Part shown: one piece after another, positions 56,696 through 64,000 of the stretch
Numbering within the stretch: position 1 is the stretch's first letter
How the letters are laid out: each line of letters starts with the position of its first letter
Source: Gari tellinella
Taxonomy: Eukaryota; Mollusca; Bivalvia; Cardiida; Psammobiidae
Reading direction: 5' to 3'
Length of the DNA: 64,000 bases
NCBI GenBank assembly: GCA_922989275.2
Contig: OV277866.1
Coordinates: 58,891,246-58,955,245 of the forward strand
Notes under the pieces: generated by a model
The model's input: the letters and a program-made list of their open reading frames with translations, nothing else
What the model was told of the DNA's origin: nothing
The model's database searches: none
Translations under genes and position numbers: made by a program

Positions 56696-57039
56696 TAAGC
56701 TGTTAGTGGTCAAAACTACAATACGATTATGGGGTAAAGGGTTAAATTTTAAGCAGGAGAAATCTTTAGTCTTATTTTGGATAGCGTGTTTTAAGTGCTA
56801 AAATTAATCTAGAATGTTTTAATTAGTAATTAATAATTTCTCTTTTTACAAACTATATCTCCATATGCAAAATAAAATGGATAGGAATGTTTATTACAAA
56901 ACAGAGGGAACAGAGTGGGGATATTCTTCAGTTCTACTGACAGATTTATTGCGGTAAATTTGATAAATGTTTAATGAAGAAAATCATGAGTTCAAAGGTA
57001 AATTTGAATACATTTTATTTCCTTTCATTTTCATTAATC

Positions 57040-57600
57040 ACCTGTTTAATATGACTTTCTGTTTTGGGGGCGATGACATCTTAATATCAACCATAAACGC
57101 CGTTAGGAACCCTCCATTTTCTACCTATGGTGCCGCTAACCCGTAAACAATCGTATTGTCGTAAATGGCCCCGAGCGCTTTGAAATTTATGTCATCTATC
57201 TTAATATGGTCTAATTTGATAACATCGCCACAATACAAGGTCGATTTAGGGGCCATTATGGTCCGATTTAGGGATCTTGATGACAGAAAATCAAAACATT
57301 ACTGGAAGTAGATTTCTATCGGCATTGATAAGTCCGATTACAAGCGAATGACAAATGGAAAATTAGATAATAAAAACAAATCCATTGTTATTACCCTTTA
57401 TCATTTCCCATCACCATTAACGACTGTCAATTATCTTTTAGTTGTAAAGGGTAAATGGCGAGACGAATATACCGTGCTGAAGACGAACTGCCTTGGTCAA
57501 CTAAAATCAAATACTGATAATCAAATATCAGTCACTATGGGCGAATCTTATCTCTTTGATTTCGATAAAAATGAAAACAAATTGTCAAAAATAATGATGT
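57040..57600. other. Repeat-free block upstream of Msx, candidate regulatory element
   Basis: Contains a Fox-type GTAAACA (CCCGTAAACAATCG), TTTATGTCATC, the twice-repeated word GATTTAGGG/GGTCCGATTTAGGG, and many ATTA cores. An 84-codon open frame (57348..57602, plus) lies inside; I see no domain in it and treat it as chance. Confidence 0.25.
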
Positions 57601-57696
57601 GATTAATTTATGGAGCCTAAAAGAGTTAAAAGAAAATAAATCTATGGGATCTAACTGTGGGTGTGTTCTTTTTCACAGCCTACGTTTTCGTTGTTG

Positions 57697-57822
57697 ACGT
57701 AGTAATAATAAAAATCAACAACAATAATGAAAATAATAAATAAGATAATAATAAAAATAATGATAATAATGATAATAATAATAATAATATTAATAATGAT
57801 AATAATAATAATAATTTAGAAA
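57697..57822 (+). repeat. (AAT/GATAAT)n microsatellite
   Basis: About 125 bp of AATAATAATGATAATAATA. Confidence 0.9.
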
Positions 57823-57999
57823 TTATAGCAAGAAAAATGATTTAAATTAACAATTTCTTAATTAATACTATCATGGTTTTCATTAATATCACCATTACTT
57901 CATAATATACATATCTAACGAACTAGAAGAGAGAGGATATATTTAGATTATAGCATTGAGTTGTTACAACTGTATTTTCAACTCATTGTATGTAAATAA

Positions 58000-58090
58000 A
58001 TGTCTAAATGTCGTATAACTATTTATTTTATAATGTTACACATATCTCCTGAAGTGGAGGAAATAAAATATTGAATTGATTTGAATTTAA
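58000..58090 (+). repeat. LINE-like 3' tail
   Basis: TCTCCTGAAGTGGAGGAAAT then AAAATATTGAATTGATTTGA, similar in layout to the tail at 32540. Confidence 0.4.
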
Positions 58091-58184
58091 TATCTTTTTA
58101 ATTTCATTTTGCTTCACGATTTAAAAGTATATCGATTAGTATCAAAACTATTTTTATTGCAAAATTATCATAAAATTATATAAA

Positions 58185-58407
58185 GGACCACGATCCCATA
58201 TATGGGACATAGGCAAACAGTATAGACTCTGATCAGACGCCGCATTATGCGGAGTCTGATCAGAGTCTACACTGTTTGCTGATAGAAATTTCAATATAAA
58301 CAGAACGAAAATGAAAATTTAGACCAGGCATCCCTGAGATAAAAAATGAAAATGGGCTAATCCAATATTATAAGCATGGAAGAATCCACTGGGCACAAAT
58401 GGGTTAA
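58185..58407 (-). mobile_element. Family C2 element
   Basis: CACGATCCCATATATGGG, hairpin 58211..58280 (GACGCCGCATTATGCGGAGTC), AATGGGCTAATCC and CACAAATGGGTTAA end; left TTAA lost. Confidence 0.82.
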
Positions 58408-58555
58408 ATTGAAATATGAAGTGTTTTGATATTAATAGCTTGGTTCCTGATCATACGTGGCATCTCGACCGGGTCTTCATTTATCCCTATGGTCAGTGCA
58501 ATTGCAGCTTACAGTGGATATCCGTTTAAACGAAACGAAACACAATCGGAATACA

Positions 58556-58807
58556 CAGTGGAGAAAACGTTATTCTTTCCCGTTTAAAGGCAAACGAAAC
58601 GCAAACGCACCGTAATAAAACATAAAAATGACAAATTTTCGACAATTCTGACTATTCATGTTTATCTTAGTGGCAAACAGTTTGGAGCCTGATCAGACGC
58701 CTGGTTACTCGGCGTCTGATCTGGCTCTAAACAGTTTGCAAAGGAAATAATAGTTTTCGCGTAAATACGCACATGTATATCGGGAAAGAATAACGTTTAC
58801 TCCACTG
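58556..58807 (-). mobile_element. Family A element
   Basis: CAGTGGAGAAAACG to TTACTCCACTG; hairpin 58672..58740 with CTGGTTACTCGG centre. A partial left end lies just before it (58513..58550). Confidence 0.82.
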
Positions 58808-58809
58808 TA

Positions 58810-58940
58810 ATAAACTGTAGAAAACAACAACTTTTTGATAATTCTCAAATTTAATCTGAGTGACAAACATTTTGGAGCCGGATCAAACGTTTGAAATGGA
58901 AATAATTTTACCGTGAACACGAGTATTCTTCACGGTACAG
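58810..58940 (-). mobile_element. Family A remnant
   Basis: AACTGTAGAAAACAACAACTTTTTG and CAAACATTTTGGAGCC, then AATTTTACCGTGAACACG; no second hairpin arm. Confidence 0.5.
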
Positions 58941-59539
58941 TAACATACACAATTGTCATTTTTCTGTTTGTAAACATCACTAAAGTTTAATAATGAACGT
59001 TTCCAAGAAGCGAAATGGCATGACCCATTCAACTATCTAAAACACAACATGGTTCAAATAAACCGAACATACTAGCACGGATTTTGGCGTAGCAACAAAA
59101 ACACACACGCACATTAAAGTTCCAAGCAATAACGACGATGGGTAGCGAAGTCTAAACGAGCGGAGGAGAGATATCTTTATTTCTTACCACAATTACTTCG
59201 CGAAAATAGATCTACATACAATAGATAATGAGGAATGTAAATTGCTGCAAAAACTGGCGACAAATTAAGCAGATATGGCCTCACTGACAGAGAGCAGTAA
59301 CGTAAAAACACCCGTTATCAGGCCTGTTGATTAAATAGAAAATGACAATTAATGATTTTCCCCGACATAAAGAAGACGAATATACACCAAAGAATTAGTC
59401 GACTTTGGCACAGTAGAATGTAGATTATAAGAGCATAGTAATGTGGAGGACGTCTTTTTCTTTCCCAATAAACGTGTTTATGCTGAAACTAATGCCCTTT
59501 ATACAATAAAAATTATGTAATCTACTAAACTGAGCACTG

Positions 59540-59612
59540 GAAAACAGTGTACATGTATAGCCTGAATAGACGATGTGTGACGCGGCGTCTTATCAGGGTC
59601 TGCACTGTTTGC
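59540..59612. repeat. Degraded module-1 hairpin
   Basis: GCCTGAATAGACGATGTG / GCGGCGTCTTATCAGGGTC ... CACTGTTTGC. Confidence 0.5.
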
Positions 59613-59735
59613 TATATCATATGAACTATCTTTTGTATGGACTGCAGCGTCTTTAGATCACCATTGCTTATCTACAATGAAATCTTCCAGCAAGTGTACA
59701 TGAATCTAGTGCATTACAGTGTCAAGGCATACATA

Positions 59736-59981
59736 CAGTGGAGAATCTGTTATTCTTTCCCGTTTAAACGCAAACGTACGCAAACGCAAAACACTAAAAC
59801 GTAGAAAAGTACAACTTTTTGACAATTCTGATCATTCATCTTTATCTTGGTGGCAAACAGTTTGGAGCCTGATCAGACGCCGGGTTACCCGGCGTCTGAT
59901 CTGGCTCCAAACTGTTTGCACTGCAAATAATAGTTTTAGCGTAAACGCGTTTATTGGGAAAGAATAACACATTCTCCACTG
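59736..59981 (-). mobile_element. Family A element
   Basis: Near consensus; hairpin 59849..59915. Confidence 0.87.
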
Positions 59982-60119
59982 TATATCAAGCTAAACTCAT
60001 TATGTTCATCGCAAACAGTATGGAGTCAGAATAGATACCGGGTAACCCTATGTTTGGCCAGGCCATAACTAATTGCCAATTGGATAAAAATAAAAACTTT
60101 TGCAAGCGTCCCATTTTTT

Positions 60120-60344
60120 TTAACACCTTCACTGCCATGAAGTCATCAATTTTAAGCAATTGACGTCGTCTGCTTTTATTTATCAGATTTAAATTTTAGT
60201 TACATGTATTTTGAATAACGAAATATTGAAATGAGTGTTAAACAGTTTGAATCCTGATCAGACACCGCGTAACGCGGTGTCTGATCAGGATCCAAACTGT
60301 TTGCAAATAACTATTGTATCCTTGTAAGGCAGTGAATGGGTTAA
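60120..60344 (-). mobile_element. Family C4 element
   Basis: TTAACACCTTCACTGCC to GCAGTGAATGGGTTAA. The hairpin 60240..60305 has GACACC / GGTGTC instead of GACGCC / GGCGTC, changed on both arms. Confidence 0.83.
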
Positions 60345-60439
60345 ACAGGGAAGAATGAAGTCTTCATACCGGTATAATGTAAGCTAGCCTATTAAATTGA
60401 TATCAGATCAGGTTCAACACTTTAAGCAGAACACATCAC

Positions 60440-61060
60440 GCTTGTTTAAGGCTAGGGTGAGTATGGGAAACCGTCGAAGCTATCATTTCAATAAGAGCAA
60501 ATTGAAAAATAATCTTTATTTTATCGCCTCATACAGTGCAAAAGGTCAGTGGTAATGCCGACTGATAGCTTTCTCGATTTGTTTGAATTAGCCCAGGAAC
60601 TACCCCCTTCTTGCCCTAGCAGACCCCTCCCTGCTTTGTTGAGACGTATAAATAACCTAAACTGACGTTATCCGACAGCCAGTGATTTTAATTACAGATT
60701 AGTAAATTTCGGATATAGAACAATTTTCCCCTCCCTTGATCAAGACGGGAGCGCGAGAATAGATTTTGACAGATTGAAACAAAACTATACATATGGTAGA
60801 TTTCACGGTGAAATACTGGTCCTATCTTGAAGGGTTTATTTTCTCGGCAAAGAGGTGCATAATTTACCAGAATTTACACACAAGCATCTCTAGGAGGTTT
60901 TATGAGTGTATCTAAGGTTTATTGGTCAAGTTCAAAGGCATCCGGGCGACTGGAGTAGCGTTCTAAGCAGCCAAATAGATTTATCCTTTAGCACGCCTAG
61001 GTCACTGTCATTAACTAATATGTCGGCTGCAAAATCTCAGTTAATTATCTATATTTTTGT
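60440..61060. promoter_or_regulatory. Repeat-free block upstream of Msx, candidate distal enhancer
   Basis: 620 bp without inverted-repeat elements, with moderate GC and many homeodomain-type TAAT/ATTA cores (TTTTAATTACAG, GTCATTAACTAATATG), a CRE-half-like CTGACGTTATC and a TCAAAGGCATCC word. Function is inferred only. Confidence 0.3.
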
Positions 61061-61079
61061 TGTCCAAACATCACCAGAG

Positions 61080-61147
61080 TGTCAAACAGTTTGGATCCAG
61101 ATAAGGCGCCGAGTTACTCGGCGCCTCATCTAGATCCAAACTGTTTG
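61080..61147. repeat. Module-1 hairpin with paired arm changes
   Basis: Stem GGCGCCGAG / CTCGGCGCC in place of GACGCCG / CGGCGTC: matching A-to-G and T-to-C changes on both arms keep the stem. Confidence 0.75.
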
Positions 61148-61149
61148 CA

Positions 61150-62125
61150 CCAGTACTATCAAATCCTCCCGAAACGTTCACAGGGTTATGAACCGCCATT
61201 TTGTTTGTGAAGTGCACATGTAACAAGGAATAAACGGCCGTGTTTTATTGCAGTTGTTGCACTGTGGACTGGTAACTGTCATCGAGGTATTGGACATCAA
61301 AGGTTAGAAGAAACTACTAAATATCACAGAGATCATTCATAGCAAAATGAAAGATTTTCGTCTGACAGACCTTCCCTACTTCCTGTTTGACTGTCCGCTT
61401 GTCTGTCTGTCTGTCTTTATCTCTATGTACACGTCTCTGTCTGTCTTCCCCTGTTTCTTTCTCTGTCAGCCTGTTTCCCTCCCCTCCCCATCGCTCTCCA
61501 AATTCCACCCACCTCCACCAGTTTCATTTTCACTATTTTTTATATTTACATAAACAACTCGTACAGAATAACTACTTTACTGCCATACATGTAACATCAA
61601 CTAAATGTAACACAATAACTTATGCTTTTAGTCAGACTTTCAGCAGTTTGTCCGACAAATGTTGGCATGAGTGTCAAATAGACTGGAATTTCACCAGACG
61701 TCGGTTACAAAATAACTTACAACACTACTGCATATCAAAATCGTAAGGTTAGACAATATGCCGTTTATACATGTTTCTTTTTCTGCAAAGTTTTGTGAGT
61801 TTGACCATATCCCTTGTATAACTTGCTGTTACCTTTTGTACTTGCACACAATTTCTATTGACCTTTGTATAAAGGTGGAACCAGGTCTCATACTGCATGT
61901 ACTTAACAACTGATCAAGCCTCAAGTTTCATAAAAATATATATAGAAATAACATCAGTTTGAACCAATATTCCAAGGTGTCTGATCCAGTTTCTCGTAAT
62001 TAATTCTTACAGTTGGAAGTAGATATTACGGGACTCTGTTGGGACCAACACTTTTTCTGTTTAACACAAGGACGTAATCTCACATTAATTTTTCGATACT
62101 CTTGTTCACGAATCCTTTAGTAATC
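61150..62125. other. Gene-free stretch upstream of Msx
   Basis: Apart from the polypyrimidine tract, no repeat family or coding motif is seen. Confidence 0.4.
61389..61500 (+). repeat. Polypyrimidine (TCTG)n tract
   Basis: GTCTGTCTGTCTGTCTTT and CCCTCCCCTCCCC; source of two spurious open frames. Confidence 0.85.
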
Positions 62126-62131
62126 TGTTGT

Positions 62132-62199
62132 GAAAAACGTCGATAAAAGATGCGAGATTGCAAGGGTACACTCTCGCATCTTTTCCGGCGTTTTACTTA
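62132..62199. repeat. Small foldback ACGTCGATAAAAGATGCGAG
   Basis: AAAACG(T/C)CG...AAAAGATGCGAG arms at 62134..62158 and 62173..62196. A third related CATCTTTTTTCGGCG lies at 62232. Confidence 0.5.
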
Positions 62200-62248
62200 T
62201 GTTGTAAAAAACGTTACACCCTTACAATCACTCATCTTTTTTCGGCGT

Positions 62249-62477
62249 TTAATCCATTTGCGCCCTGTGGATTATTCCATTTTTATATATCGGATTAGTC
62301 CATTTTTTATCAAAGGGATGCCTGGTCAAAATTTTCATTTTCCTTTTGTTTTATATTGAAATTCCTATCAGCAAACAGTTTAGACTCTGATCAGACGCCG
62401 CATAATGCGGCGTCTGATCAGAGTCTACACTGTTTGCCTATGTCCCATTAATGGGATCGTGGGCACAAATGGATTAA
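62249..62477 (+). mobile_element. Family C2 element (reference copy)
   Basis: TTAATCCATTTGCGCCC to GGGCACAAATGGATTAA. The matching A at both ends (TCCATTT / AAATGGA) is a paired change from CCCATTT. Hairpin 62373..62440 perfect. Confidence 0.9.
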
Positions 62478-62618
62478 CCAACATTGTAAAATAGAAAAAT
62501 TGTTGGCTCCCAACAGGAGTTTGCTAGCTGTCGCACCAAGAATTTCTAAATTGTCCTGCGAAAACCCGCGTCCTAAACGTAGCCCCTGCCAAAGTTAAAC
62601 GGGTTTATATCTGCGAAT

Positions 62619-62680
62619 GCAAACATTTTGGATCCAGATCAGACCCCAGTTACGCGAAGTCTTATCTGGGTCCAATCTTT
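62619..62680. repeat. Degraded module-1 hairpin
   Basis: ATTTTGGATCCAGATCAGACC / AAGTCTTATCTGGGTCC. Confidence 0.5.
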
Positions 62681-63077
62681 GCAAATGAAAGCATAATTGC
62701 GTTTATCGGAAGAAAGATAAATAGACCTTCAACTATCCAAAGGTGACACATTAAAATCAGTTGTGTATCGGTTTCATTTTAACTTTTCACCCTAAGGCAC
62801 GTTGATCATGCTCAGATTTGGAGATCAAAATCAAACCTAGAAACAGTTACTTATGACAATATGCGGCGCTCTTAGACGTTATCGATGAAGAAGATTCATT
62901 AATGGCAGACTATAGACAAAGCAAGGGGTCGTCTGCCTTGCTTTCGTCTGTTGAAAACACAACTTAACTGTCAGCGGGATTGCAAACAAACCAAACATCA
63001 AATTGCCCCCCCACTCACCCTGACCGACAAATGCTTCATCGTAGTGTTTTTACTCTGCTGATTAACTTTTGGTATAT

Positions 63078-63147
63078 GTGCAAACAATTTGGATCCAAAT
63101 CAGACCCCGAGAAACCCGGCGTCTGATCAGGATATAAACTGTTTGAT
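63078..63147. repeat. Degraded module-1 hairpin
   Basis: CAAACAATTTGGATCCAAATCAGACC / CGGCGTCTGATCAGGAT. Confidence 0.5.
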
Positions 63148-63299
63148 AATGCATTTTAGATTTCTGAAAATTGAAACATAAGCGCATAAAACTGTATGTT
63201 TAAGGTTGCAAACGACATTTAAAAGCATAGATACTGATAGGGGATGGGTTAAAAGTTGATTTATTTACTAATAGTATATTATTTAAGTATAATATGTTA

Positions 63300-63475
63300 C
63301 AGTGGGTACTACATGTACGTTATTCTGTCCCAACAAACGCGTTTAAGCTAAAACTAAACCGGCATCAGGCAAGGCAATATACTGTTTGCCACTCAAATTA
63401 ACATGAACAGTCTACATTTTACTGCAATGCGTTTCATATTCGTTTAAACGGGACGGAAGAACGTCTTCTCCGTTG
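63300..63475 (+). mobile_element. Family A element with hairpin deleted
   Basis: CAGTGGGTACTAC and AACAAACGCGTTTAAGC, jumping to ATACTGTTTGCCACTC, ending TCTTCTCCGTTG. Confidence 0.65.
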
Positions 63476-63587
63476 TACCAACACAGAGATAGTTTTCCTT
63501 AAAACCAAAACTCAGATACGCTATATAACATTATATTTGCCGTCATTGAGTGAAGGTGCAAAGTCATCGTTTCAGGTGGCATTATTC

Positions 63588-63815
63588 TTAACCTATTACC
63601 ACATAGCCTGTTTCTAATTTTAAAGATACATGTAGTTGACTTCTTAAATCAGGTTGAAAGTAAAACAGAATGCGCCCTCAGGCACAGTCTGCTGTACTTT
63701 TAGCCTGCTTTAAGCTACATGTATCATCTGCTAGAAAATAGAAACTATTGCTTATGTACTTATTAATAACATTATAAATTGGAACTATTTTGTTAAGTGG
63801 AGGAATTAATTAGAG
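63588..63815 (+). mobile_element. Family C1 element
   Basis: TTAACCTATTACCACATAGCC, hairpin with AATGCGCCCTCAGGCACAGT, CATCTGCTAG, GTTAAGTGGAGGAATTAATT; right end merges into an A fragment. Confidence 0.65.
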
Positions 63816-63959
63816 GCGTCTGATCCGGCTCCAAACTCTTTGCCACTCAGATAAAAATGAAAAGTCAGAATTGTCAAAAAGTTCCTTTTCTAGAGTTAAT
63901 TGTTTTGCATTTGCGTTTCGTTTGCGTTTAAACGGGAAAGAATAGCGTATTATCCACTG
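63816..63959 (+). mobile_element. Family A right-half fragment
   Basis: GGCGTCTGATCCGGCTCC through GTTTAAACGGGAAAGAATAG to TTATCCACTG; no left half. Confidence 0.7.
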
Positions 63960-64000
63960 TCCAAATACAACACTGTCCCTAGCTACGGTGATAATGAGAT

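Noticed and set aside
61347..61746. Ser/Leu/Cys-rich open frames of 68 and 119 codons
   Set aside because: Translations of the TCTG/CCT polypyrimidine tract.

Overview
The window looks like about 64 kb of a eukaryotic, probably bivalve mollusc, nuclear genome. It is AT-rich, has no operons or bacterial gene density, carries a spliced homeobox gene with canonical GT-AG junctions, has many TACATGTA-type words, and is packed with short palindromic DNA transposons. I suspect a heterodont bivalve such as a dreissenid mussel because the repeat style feels familiar. That species guess is from memory and is weak.

Only one convincing protein-coding gene is present: an Msx (muscle segment homeobox) gene on the minus strand. 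Exon 1 is 52703..53297, a 12.1 kb intron follows (40612..52702), and exon 2 is 40193..40611. The junction splits an Arg codon and rebuilds the Msx-specific motif that leads into the homeodomain. The predicted protein is 337 residues. A TATA-like box, a perfect CRE palindrome and two CCAAT boxes lie 190-340 bp upstream of the ATG, and an AATAAA signal lies about 500 bp past the stop. The rest is gene desert: about 39 kb downstream of the gene (1..39.6 kb) and about 10 kb upstream (53.7..64 kb). It contains a decayed LINE ORF2 fragment (4230..4919, minus) but no other recognisable gene.

The desert and the Msx intron are filled with short non-autonomous elements. I sorted these by eye into families: A (TA-flanked, CAGTGGAGAA ends, mariner-like, about 30 copies); B and H (TA-flanked, pogo/Tigger-like CAGTAAAACCTCTCTATTACG or CAGTGACCCCTCTCTACAACG ends); C1-C4 (TTAA-flanked, piggyBac-like); D (CAGGGCTGCCA ends, 6-bp target duplications, hAT-like); E (CAGGGTCCAAGG ends); and a few singletons. 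Almost every one has a near-perfect hairpin at its centre. Only two hairpin types are used: module 1 (CAAACAGT...ATCAGACGCC or ATCAGAGGGCTCC...ACTGTTTG) and module 2 (TTAAAGCAGG...AAAGCAGAATGCGCC...CCTGCTTTAA). Each type sits inside elements with unrelated ends. This exchange of hairpin cassettes between transposon superfamilies is the most unusual thing in the window.

Other structure: a nearly identical 2.5-kb tandem duplication (25556..30584) whose junctions lie in family-A copies; a 1.06-kb terminal-inverted-repeat element holding a GGCGTC microsatellite and about 4.6 copies of a 191-bp satellite (36163..37219); nested insertions that show the target-site rules; and several repeat-free stretches around Msx (for example 43200..43640 in the intron) that are candidates for its cis-regulatory elements.
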